From: an uncultured Muribaculaceae bacterium | GTDB taxonomy: Bacteria > Bacteroidota > Bacteroidia > Bacteroidales > Muribaculaceae | NCBI GenBank assembly: GCA_947386115.1 | Contig: CANDNO010000009.1 | Location: 1-59,158, forward strand | DNA: 59,158 nucleotides | Reading direction: 5' to 3' | Shown here: one piece after another, positions 44,271-53,631 of the stretch | Position numbering within the stretch: position 1 is the stretch's first letter | How the letters are laid out: the number at the start of each line of letters is the position of its first letter | Position numbers and translations under genes: made by a program | Notes under the pieces: generated by a model | What the model saw: the letters and a program-made list of their open reading frames with translations, nothing else | The model's database searches: none | What the model was told of the DNA's origin: nothing

Positions 44271-45251
44271 TTAGTTGCCGAAGGTGAGGGTGGTGTAGTA
44301 GCAGCCCATGCCGTTGGCGGTGTAGCCGGGGGAGTACTGGATGGTTACGAAGCGGCCGTCGTAGCCAAACCAGCTGGCGCTGAGGTTGAGTCCGGTGTTG
44401 TTGATCGAGGCGGGGTAGCCAAACTGGTTGCAGAACGTGTTGTACAGCATGTTGTAGCGGCCGGTGTCTTGCCACGATGTGGAGTAGATGTACTGGCTTG
44501 ATGTGAGCATGCCGTTGTTGTAGTAGAGGACGGCATTGGGCCAGTTGTAGTTCATCTGACTCACATTGTTAAGGTATATGGCGTCGTTGCCATAGCCGGC
44601 TACGCTATAGCCGTTGTTGTACAGGTAGCTGAGCGACACGTTATAGGCTGTGCCGAGTACCATGCCGAGGATGCTGCCGAACGAGGGACCGTGACCGCCG
44701 TAGACATAGTGGGGCGGAGGTGTGGGGCGATGGTAGCGGGGCCAGTGGTCGTGGCGTGGAGGGGGCGCGGGCCGGTAGCTGTGATGGTGACCGTGACCGG
44801 GATGATATCCATGTCCGGGACCGTGACCGCCGGGACGGTTATGACCGGGATTATAGCCGCCGGGACGATTGTGGCCGGGGTTATAATTGTTGCCGCCGGG
44901 GCGATTTCCACCGGGGCGATTGCCTTGCTGATGGCCGCCTCCGCCACCGGGACGATTGCCGCCGGGATTGTGACCTGGGTTATGATTGCCACCGCCGGGG
45001 CGATTACCTTGCTGATGGCCTCCACCGCCGCCGGGACGGTTGCCGCCCTGGTTGTGGCCGGGATTGCGGTTGGTGCCACCTCCGCCACCGGGACGACGGC
45101 CCGGAGCGTTATTGCCTGAATTGTGCGACTGCTCGGTGCGGTTGCCATTATTGCCTCCGCGACCCTGACGGCCGTCGCGGGCTTCCAGAACGGGAGAAGA
45201 GAGAACTGTGATGAGTCCTAAAACCGTGATGTAGCGTACAATTCTTTTCAT
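44271..45251 (-). CDS. Secreted Gly/His/Pro/Asn-rich repeat protein
   Basis: 326 residues with a signal peptide (about 1-24). Residues ~28-175 are low-complexity repeats such as NRPGGGGGHQQG, NPGHNPGGNRPGG and YNPGHNRPGGH, rich in Gly, His, Asn and Pro. A conserved-looking C-terminal domain (about 190-326) follows: YGNDAIYLNNVSQMNYNWPN, ASWFGYDGRFVTIQYSPGY and YYTTLTFGN. The His-rich part may bind metals and the tail may be an envelope-associated beta domain. Both are inference and no named family is recognised. An unusual repeat-site cluster lies in its promoter region. Confidence 0.75.
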   Translation of the reverse strand: MKRIVRYITVLGLITVLSSPVLEARDGRQGRGGNNGNRTEQSHNSGNNAPGRRPGGGGGTNRNPGHNQGGNRPGGGGGHQQGNRPGGGNHNPGHNPGGNRPGGGGGHQQGNRPGGNRPGGNNYNPGHNRPGGYNPGHNRPGGHGPGHGYHPGHGHHHSYRPAPPPRHDHWPRYHRPTPPPHYVYGGHGPSFGSILGMVLGTAYNVSLSYLYNNGYSVAGYGNDAIYLNNVSQMNYNWPNAVLYYNNGMLTSSQYIYSTSWQDTGRYNMLYNTFCNQFGYPASINNTGLNLSASWFGYDGRFVTIQYSPGYTANGMGCYYTTLTFGN

Positions 45252-45270
45252 GTTCGTAAATAATTATAAT

Positions 45271-45360
45271 GGTACGTTTAAGTAGATGGAACCTTTAAGT
45301 AACTTAATGGAACGTTTATTAATATGAATAACAAACGTTCCAAAAGTTTAGTTTCGTTCC
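45271..45360. promoter_or_regulatory. Cluster of GGAACGTTTA-like sites upstream of the Gly/His-rich gene
   Basis: Three direct sites, GGTACGTTTA (45271), GGAACCTTTA (45288) and GGAACGTTTA (45309), are spaced 17 and 21 bp. They are followed by inverted sites CAAACGTTCC (45332) and GTTTCGTTCC (45351). Five related 10-mers in 90 bp between the gene start and the creD stop look like an operator array. The cognate regulator is not identified. Confidence 0.5.
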
Positions 45361-45384
45361 CAAAAACTCCAATCAAGAGTCGGT

Positions 45385-46863
45385 TTAGTCGACATACACG
45401 AGCTTCACGCGCAGCGAAACGTACATGACAGCTGCGAGCGCTATGAAGAGGCCGATGCTACCGGTAAGGAGCGCGTAGGTCTCGAGGCACATGAGCACAT
45501 AGATGAAGGCATACATGAGCGCCAGCACGCAACCCGTGAGGAGCGCCATGCGGGAGCGCTTGAGCACACCGCGCACATATATACTTACCATGCCTATGGT
45601 CATAATGGCAGCAATGAGGTAGCTCAGGCCAAACGACATGTGCTCGACGAGCGACAGCAGCAGCGAGTAGAACAGGATGAGTGCCAGACCGATGAGCAGA
45701 TACTGGAACATATACATGGGCGTGCGGGCAACGATCTCGCAGAAGAGAATCGTGACAAACGTGAGCATGATGACGAGGAAGGCATACTTGAGCGTGCGGT
45801 CGACTTTCTGATAGCGGTCGACGGGCACGAGCATGTTGACGACGGCTGCGCTCTGAGAAATCTCCGAGGCCATATTCTCGGTGAATACCTGGGGATAGTC
45901 GCGATTGTTGGAGTTCAGACGCCACACGGCCTCAAAATGATCATCGTTGACTGAGCGGTCGCTGGGAAGAAACATTCCGCCAAACGACGGCGACTTGCAC
46001 TCGCCGGTGACAGTAATCACATTCTCGCGGCCCACGGGGGTGAAAGCGAGCGACTGCGACCCCTTGAGCTGCATCGACAGCTTGAAGGGCAGGACAGCCT
46101 CGAGCGAGTCGGCCATAGCGGCAAGATCGACGGGCGACTGCAGGCAACCGTTGCCCGTGTCGCTGCTGTAGCGCCAGCTTCCACGGTTGGAGCCCGATGT
46201 GAAGTCATCATTGTCGGTCGACACGAACACCTGGTCGTAGCGATATGAGTTGGTGTATATCTCGCTGTCGTTGGTGCCGTTAAGAGTGAGACGCTCACCG
46301 CCTATCTCAAAAACAGATACCGATTCGAGACCCTTGAGATCGCCGATACCGACGGTCACAGTGGCCTTGTCGAGCTGCAACGACTGGATGGGCACGCCGG
46401 CTTTCTCGAGCTCGGCGAGCGCCACTGTGCCTTCGAGGGAGACAGGGCCTGAATAGACCGTAGCCTCATAGATGCCACGGTTGAGAGTGCGGGCATCGAC
46501 CTCGGCGCGCACGTCGAGAGAGGCCGGGAGCAGTTTTACGACACCGCTCATCACCTCGTTGTCACGCTTGTAGCGGTAGGGGATGGAGAGTATCGGGCCC
46601 GACACAGTCTGCGGGCCGCTCCACGACTTGGATATAGAGCTCACCGTGTCCTGCTGGCTATCCTCGCGGTCGCTCGACAGGGAGTAGATGATTATATCGG
46701 GGATCATAAGACCCAGCGTGATCAGAGCCATAAACAGGATCTTGAGCCCCACCCTCATGGGACGGCGCTGCTGACCGTCGGCATCAAGCTGTTGAGGCAC
46801 ATTAGGCTGAGGAATTGAACCGGCCGCATCGAATCGCGGAGGCATAGGTGGCATGTTATCCAT
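45385..46863 (-). CDS. creD: CreD-family inner-membrane protein
   Basis: 492 residues. One N-terminal transmembrane segment (LKILFMALITLGLMIPDIII) is followed by a large periplasmic beta domain (QTVSGPILSIPYRYK, TVALAELEKAGVPIQSL, SPSFGGMFLPSDRSV). The C-terminal helices start VDRTLKYAFLVIMLTFVTIL and include MYMFQYLLIGLALILFYSLL and LLSLVEHMSFGLSYLIAA. This is the CreD/inner-membrane layout (E. coli CreD is a cell-envelope integrity protein of the CreBC regulon). I start at 46863 because the upstream extension overlaps the promoter. No creBC genes are nearby. Confidence 0.93.
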   Translation of the reverse strand: MDNMPPMPPRFDAAGSIPQPNVPQQLDADGQQRRPMRVGLKILFMALITLGLMIPDIIIYSLSSDREDSQQDTVSSISKSWSGPQTVSGPILSIPYRYKRDNEVMSGVVKLLPASLDVRAEVDARTLNRGIYEATVYSGPVSLEGTVALAELEKAGVPIQSLQLDKATVTVGIGDLKGLESVSVFEIGGERLTLNGTNDSEIYTNSYRYDQVFVSTDNDDFTSGSNRGSWRYSSDTGNGCLQSPVDLAAMADSLEAVLPFKLSMQLKGSQSLAFTPVGRENVITVTGECKSPSFGGMFLPSDRSVNDDHFEAVWRLNSNNRDYPQVFTENMASEISQSAAVVNMLVPVDRYQKVDRTLKYAFLVIMLTFVTILFCEIVARTPMYMFQYLLIGLALILFYSLLLSLVEHMSFGLSYLIAAIMTIGMVSIYVRGVLKRSRMALLTGCVLALMYAFIYVLMCLETYALLTGSIGLFIALAAVMYVSLRVKLVYVD

Positions 46864-46904
46864 AATAGAAAGCTTTAAAGTTATGAGTCTATGTGTGATA
46901 GTCG

Positions 46905-46937
46905 CAAAGATACAAATAAATCGAGCGGAAAAACAAA
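46905..46937 (-). promoter_or_regulatory. Promoter of creD
   Basis: The minus strand reads TTTG (46934-46937), 21 nt, TATCTTTG (46905-46912), about 40 nt before the creD ATG at 46863. The position excludes the longer frame. Confidence 0.65.
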
Positions 46938-47302
46938 TAAAGAGCCGGTTCAACAAAAAATGTTAATGCCAGGGTTGTATATTTTTGAGCAGGCTGTGCG
47001 CTGCAGAAGCTGTCGTGTATTTGAGATACTCGTCTGATTCAAAGCGCGCAAGATGCCAAAAAGATGCAATTATAAGGTAACTTCCACTCCGGAAATAGCA
47101 TTTATCGCAGAGCCCATATTTATATTTTATTAATACTTTAGAACCGATAGTTTAAAAATACCTTCGCCTCGGCCACCCGTTGGCCCTTTTATTCAGTCTT
47201 CTCAGGCACGATGGAACCCCATCGCACCTTCAAAGCCTAAATAAAATCGCTCAACGATTGACCGCCCTGGCGTTAACACTTATTGTCGAACCGGCTCTAA
47301 CA
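46938..47302. other. Intergenic region creD-carB without recognisable genes
   Basis: The 365 bp between the creD promoter and the carB terminator hold no convincing coding frame, no repeat of the families seen elsewhere and no RNA gene that I recognise. Composition changes from AT-rich (46,960-47,160) to GC-richer (47,165-47,300), which may mark decayed coding sequence. Confidence 0.5.
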
Positions 47303-47350
47303 CAAAAAAATCACCACCGCGCAGATGCATGTGCACTGCCCGGTGGTGAT
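47303..47350 (-). terminator. Rho-independent terminator of carB
   Basis: The minus strand reads ATCACCACCG, a 21-nt loop with its own small GCAG/CTGC stem, CGGTGGTGAT, then TTTTTTTGTG. It lies 26 bp past the carB stop. Confidence 0.85.
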
Positions 47351-47376
47351 ATATGGTTTTAAATTGTTTCTAAGAA

Positions 47377-50300
47377 TCAATATTCCTGCCAGGGGGTGAT
47401 GCCTATCGAGTTGACGGGGCGCGACACGAATGCCTTGACGTAGGCGAGGGCCAGACGGGCATTGGTGAGCAGCGGGGTGTTGTGGTCGATGGCGTGGCGG
47501 CGTATGCGGTAGCCGTTGGTGAGCTCGCGCTTGGTGTGGTTCTTGGGGATGTTGATCACGAGGTCGACGGTGTGGTCGCCGATGACGTCGAGAACCGACT
47601 GGCCTTCCTCGTCGGGCCAGCACACCTGTGTGGCCTTGACACCGTGCTCGTTGAGGAACGCGGCGGTGCCGGGGGTGGCGTAGATGGCATATCCCTTGCC
47701 GTCGAGCAGGCGGCAGGCTTCGAGCATATCGACTTTGGCGCGTGCGTCGCCCGAGCTCACGAGCACTCCCTTGGTGGGCACGTGGTGGCCTACCGAGATC
47801 ATGGCGTTGAGAAGCGCTTCGTCAAAGTCGCGGCCAAGGCATCCTACCTCGCCGGTCGACGACATGTCAACGCCGAGCACGGGGTCGGCCTTGTGGAGGC
47901 GTGCAAACGAGAACTGCGAGGCCTTGACGCCGATGTAGTCGATATCGAATGTCGATGTGTCGGCTACCTCGGGTTTCTCGCCGAGCATGATGCGGGTTGC
48001 GGTCTCGATGAAGTTCTTTTTGAGCACCTTGCTCACGAAGGGGAACGAGCGTGAGGCACGGAGGTTACACTCTATGACCTTGACGTAGTTGTCCTTGGCG
48101 AGGTACTGTATATTGAACGGACCCGAGATGTTGAGGGCCTCGGCGATGCGTGCGCTGATGCGTTTGATGCGGCGCGCGGTGGCCATATAGATTTTCTGTG
48201 CGGGGAACACGAGGGTTGCGTCGCCCGAGTGTACGCCGGCATACTCGACATGCTCCGAAATGGCATACTCGACAATCTGGCCGTTGCGTGCCACGGCGTC
48301 AAACTCGATCTCCTTTGCGTTCTGCAGGAACTCCGACACGACTACGGGATATTCTTTCGACACCTTGGCGGCCTGGCTCAGGAAGCGGTGCATCTGGTCG
48401 TAGTCGTAGCACACGTTCATGGCGGCACCCGAGAGCACGTAGCTGGGGCGGATAAGCACGGGGAAGCCTACCTCCTCGACAAAGGCATGGATCTCATCCT
48501 CGGTGGTGAGCTCTTTCCAGCGGGGCTGGTCGATGCCGAGCTGGTCGAGCATGGCCGAGAATTTGTGACGGTTCTCGGCGCGGTCGATCGACACGGGCGA
48601 TGTTCCGAGAACGGGCACATGGCGACGGTACAGCTTCATAGCGAGGTTGTTGGGGATCTGTCCGCCCACGCTCACGATGACGCCGCGGGGTGTCTCGAGG
48701 TCGATGATATCCATGACGCGCTCGAAGCTGAGCTCGTCGAAGTAGAGGCGGTCGCACATGTCATAGTCGGTCGACACGGTCTCGGGGTTGTAGTTGATCA
48801 TCACAGCCTTGTAGCCGAGCTTGCGGCAGGTGGTGGCAGCGTTGACCGAGCACCAGTCAAACTCAACCGAGCTGCCGATGCGATAAGCTCCCGAACCGAG
48901 CACGATGATGTTGTTGCGGGCATTGAGGTCATAGCGGATGGCGTTCTCCTTGGCTCCGTATGTGACGTAGAGGTAGTTGGTGAGCTCGGGATATTCCGAG
49001 GCCACGGTGTTGATGCGCTGTATGCAGGGCACTACGCCGAGATCCTTACGGCGGCCGCGCACGCGCAGTACATCATTCTCCATGTTGCCCTGGGGGTTCT
49101 CGACGAGACGGCATATCTGGAAGTCGGAGAAACCGAGACGCTTAGCTTCGAGCAGGGTGTCGCGGTCGAGCTCCTCGACCGTGCCGCCACGCTTGCGAAG
49201 CGCGTTGGCAAATTTTACGATATTATTGAGCCGGTCGATAAACCAGATGTCGATCTTAGTCAACTCCGACACGCGCTCGGGAGTGTAGCCCTCCTCAAGG
49301 GCCTGAGCGATGGCAAAGATGCGCATATCGGTGGGGTGAGTGAGCGCGTGCTCGAGGTCGTCGACGTGAAGGTCGGTGTTGCCCACGAAGCCGTGCATGC
49401 CCTGCCCTATCATGCGCAGGCCTTTCTGTATGATTTCCTCGAATGATTTGCCTATCGACATGATCTCGCCTACCGACTTCATCGACGAACCGATTTCACG
49501 GTCGACGCCGACAAACTTGGTAAGGTCCCAGCGGGGAATCTTCACGATCATATAATCAACCTCGGGAGCCTTGGCAGCCGAATAGGGAGTGCCGGGCTCG
49601 CCAATCTGGTCGAGCGTATAGCCCAGGGCGAGCTTGGCGGCAACGAAAGCGAGAGGATAACCCGAAGCCTTCGAAGCCAGGGCCGACGAACGGCTCAGGC
49701 GGGCGTTGATCTCGATGATACGGTAATCGTTGGTCTCGGCATTGAATGCATACTGGATGTTGCACTCGCCCACGATACCGATGTGGCGCACAACGCGGGT
49801 GGCGATATCCTCGAGAAGCTTGATCTGCTCGGGCTTGAGCGACACGATGGGAGCCACTACGATACTCTCGCCGGTGTGGATGCCCAGCGGGTCGAAGTTC
49901 TCCATGGGAACGACAGTGAAGCAGAGGTCGGACGCATCGCGTATAACCTCAAACTCGATCTCCTTCCAGCCCTTGAGCGACTCCTCGACAAGAATCTGGC
50001 GCGAATAGGCCAGAGCGCTCTCACAGTGAGTGATAAACTCATCGTCATTATTGCATATACCCGATCCGAGACCGCCGAGCGCATAGCCCGAACGTACCAT
50101 CACAGGGTAACCGATGCGATGAGCCACCTCGAGGGCATCGTCGATATTCTCGACAGCCTGCGAGACAGGAGTCTTGACATTGATTTCATTCAGCTTCTTC
50201 ACAAACAGGTCACGATCCTCGGTAATCATGATAGCCTCGACCGAGGTTCCGAGCACCTTGACGCCATACTTCTCGAGAGTACCGTCAAGGTACAGCTGAG

Positions 50301-50580
50301 TGCCACAGTTCAGTGCCGTCTGGCCACCAAAAGCCAGCAGAATGCCATCGGGACGCTCCTTCTTGATGACCTCCTCCACAAACTCGGGAGTGATCGGAAG
50401 GAAATACACACGGTCGGCCACTCCCTCCGAAGTCTGGATAGTAGCGATGTTGGGATTGATGAGCACCGACTCGATGCCTTCTTCACGCAACGCCTTGAGC
50501 GCCTGAGAACCCGAGTAGTCAAATTCGCCCGCTTGGCCGATTTTCAAGGCACCCGAGCCGAGTAATAACACTTTTTTCAT
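47377..50580 (-). CDS. carB: Carbamoyl-phosphate synthase large subunit
   Basis: 1067 residues, full family length. The two homologous halves each have a preATP-grasp (VLLLGSGALKIGQAGEFDYS; IIVLGSGAYRIGSSVEFDWC) and an ATP-grasp domain (PVMVRSGYALGGLGSGIC; PVLIRPSYVLSGAAMNV). A C-terminal MGS-like allosteric domain follows (about 935-1067: GVLVSSGDARAKVDMLEACR). It makes carbamoyl phosphate for pyrimidine and arginine synthesis, partnering the glutaminase CarA, which is not in this window. I chose the ATG at 50580 (MKKVLLLGSG). A TAATTTTG element at 50636-50643 may be its -7 box. It is the last core gene before the AT-rich island. Confidence 0.97.
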   Translation of the reverse strand: MKKVLLLGSGALKIGQAGEFDYSGSQALKALREEGIESVLINPNIATIQTSEGVADRVYFLPITPEFVEEVIKKERPDGILLAFGGQTALNCGTQLYLDGTLEKYGVKVLGTSVEAIMITEDRDLFVKKLNEINVKTPVSQAVENIDDALEVAHRIGYPVMVRSGYALGGLGSGICNNDDEFITHCESALAYSRQILVEESLKGWKEIEFEVIRDASDLCFTVVPMENFDPLGIHTGESIVVAPIVSLKPEQIKLLEDIATRVVRHIGIVGECNIQYAFNAETNDYRIIEINARLSRSSALASKASGYPLAFVAAKLALGYTLDQIGEPGTPYSAAKAPEVDYMIVKIPRWDLTKFVGVDREIGSSMKSVGEIMSIGKSFEEIIQKGLRMIGQGMHGFVGNTDLHVDDLEHALTHPTDMRIFAIAQALEEGYTPERVSELTKIDIWFIDRLNNIVKFANALRKRGGTVEELDRDTLLEAKRLGFSDFQICRLVENPQGNMENDVLRVRGRRKDLGVVPCIQRINTVASEYPELTNYLYVTYGAKENAIRYDLNARNNIIVLGSGAYRIGSSVEFDWCSVNAATTCRKLGYKAVMINYNPETVSTDYDMCDRLYFDELSFERVMDIIDLETPRGVIVSVGGQIPNNLAMKLYRRHVPVLGTSPVSIDRAENRHKFSAMLDQLGIDQPRWKELTTEDEIHAFVEEVGFPVLIRPSYVLSGAAMNVCYDYDQMHRFLSQAAKVSKEYPVVVSEFLQNAKEIEFDAVARNGQIVEYAISEHVEYAGVHSGDATLVFPAQKIYMATARRIKRISARIAEALNISGPFNIQYLAKDNYVKVIECNLRASRSFPFVSKVLKKNFIETATRIMLGEKPEVADTSTFDIDYIGVKASQFSFARLHKADPVLGVDMSSTGEVGCLGRDFDEALLNAMISVGHHVPTKGVLVSSGDARAKVDMLEACRLLDGKGYAIYATPGTAAFLNEHGVKATQVCWPDEEGQSVLDVIGDHTVDLVINIPKNHTKRELTNGYRIRRHAIDHNTPLLTNARLALAYVKAFVSRPVNSIGITPWQEY

Positions 50581-50635
50581 CGTTCTTAGAGTATGTTCTG
50601 TGATTGGTATAAATGAAACCATTGGAGAATTTTTG

Positions 50636-50643
50636 CAAAATTA
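50636..50643 (-). promoter_or_regulatory. Candidate -7 element of carB
   Basis: TAATTTTG on the minus strand, 55 nt before the carB start. No clear -33 element is seen. Confidence 0.4.
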
Positions 50644-50775
50644 CGAAATTCGCTCCATTCCACCACCCGTCCACACAATTTTTTGCAAATTTTCATGCAC
50701 CCCCCACCCCAACATCAACAGCATCGAAGAACCCCAGCCAACAAAACCAGCATACACTCCTCTGATATTCTCAAA

Positions 50776-51606
50776 CTAATAATCTCGTCTTATTCTTTCG
50801 AATGATGTAATATGATTGATTAAGTAATATTTGTCCTGATCGCTAATTGGGAATAGAGAACCACCTATCTCAGATGCAGTTAGTATGTAAGCTATTAACA
50901 TAGGTATATCCTTCTCAGATTCTACGATAATATAATTAATATCTACAGCGGTGAATATGAGTTTATGTGACAATAGAACATGGTTCTGCATTGGAGATGG
51001 TTTGGGGTCATCTACATTACCCCTCCATTTCATATATTCTTCTTTAGTATAGAACCATTTGGAGTATTTTCTATCTGAGGGGACAATATAGCGCCATTCA
51101 TTTTCTGCATAATTATTCATTTCTTGCCCCTTAAATTCTCCATATACTCTTTTTAATAAACCTAAATATGATGAAGGGAGCACCGTCTTAGCTCGCGTGT
51201 ATTTTCCGGAGAATACCGCTGGGAACGCATCGCGAATTAATTTATCATTATCTATATAAAGCAACGGATTAATATTATTATCTTCGGCATATTCCGTACC
51301 AAGTCCAATCGCGAAGTATCCATATTTTTTGGTGTGTTCGTATGTTCTCGATAGCGGTATATCACAAAATGAAACCATTGGAATGCCAAGAGTAATATTT
51401 ATATTATTATTGTCATAAAGGGTTTCGGAACAATAATTGGGAATTAGACCGTTGGATAAAATACCAATTAGAGAATCCAGCGATTTTGTAAAATGAAATA
51501 TTGAGGATGTACGCAGAGGGTTAGCAGGGACATTATTGTCAGCGGGGTGCCTCTGTTGCTGATTATTAAATTCTTTTCCGAATAGAAATTCTGTTAAATT
51601 ACACAT
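50776..51606 (-). CDS. AbiGi-family abortive-infection protein
   Basis: 276 residues. The N-terminal half matches the AbiGi pattern: FHFTKSLDSLIGILSNGLIP, then NYCSETLYD, GIPMVSFCDIPLS, YEHTKKYGYFAIGL, and NPLLYIDN. The C-terminal half has AENEWRYIVPSDRKYSKW and YIIVESEKDIPMLIAYIL. AbiGi was described as one component of the two-gene lactococcal AbiG phage-resistance system. No recognisable AbiGii partner is adjacent here. It is strongly AT-rich compared with carB, and it is the first gene of the island. The 187-bp gap to the ATPase gene holds an ATACTAAT/ATTAGTAT hairpin at 51771-51794. Confidence 0.75.
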   Translation of the reverse strand: MCNLTEFLFGKEFNNQQQRHPADNNVPANPLRTSSIFHFTKSLDSLIGILSNGLIPNYCSETLYDNNNINITLGIPMVSFCDIPLSRTYEHTKKYGYFAIGLGTEYAEDNNINPLLYIDNDKLIRDAFPAVFSGKYTRAKTVLPSSYLGLLKRVYGEFKGQEMNNYAENEWRYIVPSDRKYSKWFYTKEEYMKWRGNVDDPKPSPMQNHVLLSHKLIFTAVDINYIIVESEKDIPMLIAYILTASEIGGSLFPISDQDKYYLINHITSFERIRRDY

Positions 51607-51793
51607 ATTGATACATTATAATTTATGTTCCTATATAAAGTTACCTACGCATATTATAGCTACTTAGGATAAAATCTACACACATATTCAGCGTAATGTC
51701 ATCACCCATGGTATAGTTATTCTGAAAAGTATAACTCATTGTTTTTTTTGCACACTAATATTTGACACTTATACTAATATAACTGAATTAGTA

Positions 51794-53032
51794 TCAGAAT
51801 TTTTGCATAGGTTTCACCAATATTGTAGTTTGCTTCCACTCGATTTTTTCTTCTCCATAGTTGGTGATGATGACGAGGTTGTCGCAGTGGAGTTCTTCGG
51901 CGGCTTCGACGAGGGCATCGAGTTCGCGTTTGCGTGTTTTCTCGGAAGTCATGTCGTAGCAGACCTGTATTAGTTGCTCCACTTTTGTGCCTTTACGGGT
52001 TACGAAATCTATCTCTTTATCGTTGCGAGTGCGATAATAGAACAGCGTTTGTCCGGGAATATAGCCACGACGCAGGAGTTCGACAAAGACTTGATTTTCC
52101 AACAGTCTACCAAGGTTTTCACTGAGATTGAACGCTGTGCTTTGCACAAAGCCATTGTCAACGACATATACTTTTTTCGTAGCCTTGTTCATCAGTTTCA
52201 GCTTATTGTTGAAGCGTGGCAAATAAAAGAACAGGTAAGGCTCGTTGAGATAGTCGCAGAATTTCTTTGTAGTCGCAACACTTGACAAGCCCAGTTCTCC
52301 CGCAAGTTCGTTGGCTGAAATCGGGTTGCTGAAATTTGACAACAGATAGGTGGCAAGGTTATATAAGTCGGTTGTGTTCCTAACCTTGTGGCGTCGGGCA
52401 ACATCTTTCAACAATATTGAATCAAACAAGGTGGAAAGGTAGCTTTTTGTTATACTTCGAGCCTGTATCGTCTCGGGATAGCCGCCATTACGCATATAAT
52501 CATCAGCCAGCACTATTGCCTGTGCCGCCTGTTCCTCCTGATTCGGGCTGATATTTTTCCACCTCATGGTTTCATCAAGACTGAAAGGCAGCATCTCAAT
52601 CTGGAGATAACGCCCTGTCAACACTGTCGCCATTTCGCTGCTCAACATATTGGCATTACTGCCGGTTATTATCAGATTCTTTCCCCGGCGATATAGCTTA
52701 CTTACCCATAAATCCCAATCCGGAAGATTCTGAATTTCATCAAGCAACATGAAATCATAATCGGGATAGACATAATTAAGAGCCGACATTGCCAAATCCT
52801 CATCCCATTTTTCAAGCAACTGGTTGTCGTCAAAATTAAGATAAGCAAAATTCTTGCCTTGCAGCATCAGCAGGGCAAAAACGGATTTACCTACGCGGCG
52901 AGGGCCGGTTATAAGCTTGACAAGCGTATTCTGCAAAAGTTCGTCAGCGTCATACTTGGTATGCCGTTGCTGATAAGGGCGCGACAACAATTCGTCGCGC
53001 TCCGCCCTCTGATTGAGTATCGTTGTTTTCAT
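51794..53032 (-). CDS. AAA+ ATPase with DUF4143 domain
   Basis: 412 residues. Walker A GPRRVGKS at 43-50, Walker B FMLLDEIQNLPDW, sensor-like IITGSNANML, TGRYLQIEMLPFSLDE, and a winged-helix-like segment (ISANELAGELGLSSVATTKKF). The C-terminal DUF4143/PD-(D/E)xK-like part is FYYRTRNDKEIDFVTRKGTK with VEQLIQVCYD. These ATPases are widespread and poorly understood; the E-x-D...Q-x-C arrangement may be a degenerate nuclease core. The gene has its own promoter overlapped by a palindromic site. It shares strand and composition with the Abi genes, but it is a common family that need not be defence-related. Confidence 0.9.
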   Translation of the reverse strand: MKTTILNQRAERDELLSRPYQQRHTKYDADELLQNTLVKLITGPRRVGKSVFALLMLQGKNFAYLNFDDNQLLEKWDEDLAMSALNYVYPDYDFMLLDEIQNLPDWDLWVSKLYRRGKNLIITGSNANMLSSEMATVLTGRYLQIEMLPFSLDETMRWKNISPNQEEQAAQAIVLADDYMRNGGYPETIQARSITKSYLSTLFDSILLKDVARRHKVRNTTDLYNLATYLLSNFSNPISANELAGELGLSSVATTKKFCDYLNEPYLFFYLPRFNNKLKLMNKATKKVYVVDNGFVQSTAFNLSENLGRLLENQVFVELLRRGYIPGQTLFYYRTRNDKEIDFVTRKGTKVEQLIQVCYDMTSEKTRKRELDALVEAAEELHCDNLVIITNYGEEKIEWKQTTILVKPMQKF

Positions 53033-53051
53033 TACAGTCTATCTTAGACTG

Positions 53052-53115
53052 CAAATATAGCGATTTTATTCAATTAAACCACCGTATTGAATAAAATAAG
53101 GCCTTTTTTATTCAA
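53052..53115 (-). promoter_or_regulatory. Promoter and palindromic operator of the AAA+ gene
   Basis: TATATTTG (minus strand, 53052-53059) is a -7 element 20 nt before the ATG. Just upstream lies a perfect 11-bp inverted repeat, TTTTATTCAAT (53064-53074) and its complement (53086-53096). A third half-site TTTTATTCAA lies at 53106-53115. The palindrome would cover the -33 region, as expected for a repressor site. Confidence 0.55.
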
Positions 53116-53202
53116 CATAAGCACTCGTATTGTATATTTGAAGCCTGTTCATGCCCAAAACCATTAATTCTTATTGGCTTGCATCCGGAACCCACGTAAA
53201 CT

Positions 53203-53247
53203 GCCATTATTGAGTATTTTATATTTGTAATACAACACTTTAAGCGT
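53203..53247 (-). pseudogene. Decayed tyrosine-integrase N-terminus, copy A
   Basis: The minus strand encodes TLKVLYYKYKILNNG, matching position by position the copy at 54884-54943 (ATVKVLFYKSKKLSNG) and the typical start of Bacteroidetes tyrosine recombinases (xATVKVLLYKSKxLSNGEHP, from memory). The start codon is gone and the frame falls apart after about 15 codons. It lies directly downstream of GGTTTAC sites in repeat copy A. Confidence 0.6.
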
Positions 53248-53400
53248 TTATTTAGCTTGCCGGTTTACATCTCGGTTTACAGAAGATGTGAAACTGTGCT
53301 GTAAATTGAGGTATACAAAAAGAAAACAAGTAGTCAGATTTTACTCAAACCACTTGGTTTCAGCGTTATATCTGCAATACACCTGGAGCCGTTAAACTCC
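53222..53400. repeat. Island-end direct repeat, copy A
   Basis: It is a counterpart of 54903-55085. A 48-bp stretch is identical in both (53262-53309 and 54954-55001); it begins GGTTTACATCTCGGTTTACA and contains a TTTACAG/CTGTAAA inverted repeat. Beyond it lies a conserved stem-loop (CAAGTAGT...ACCACTTG), then sequence resembling a decayed tRNA-Lys end (TCTGCAATACACCTGGAGCC). The rest of the gap 53401-53631 holds no recognisable gene. Confidence 0.85.
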
Positions 53401-53631
53401 GACGCTGTATGTTGTGACAGTGAGTTATATAAGCAAGTAACCAATGACTCACTTATCTATCAAGTTCATACTTCAATTTTCTTCATCAGATTGCAAATCC
53501 GTTAATGCAAAATACAAATTCTCCCCCAACTTACAATGCGTCAGAGCGTTAAAAATACTTAGGTTCATTTTTACCGGGGCCATGGATTCCGATTCTCGTA
53601 TTTTGATTTTTACTGCGTTTTGAGAAGACAC

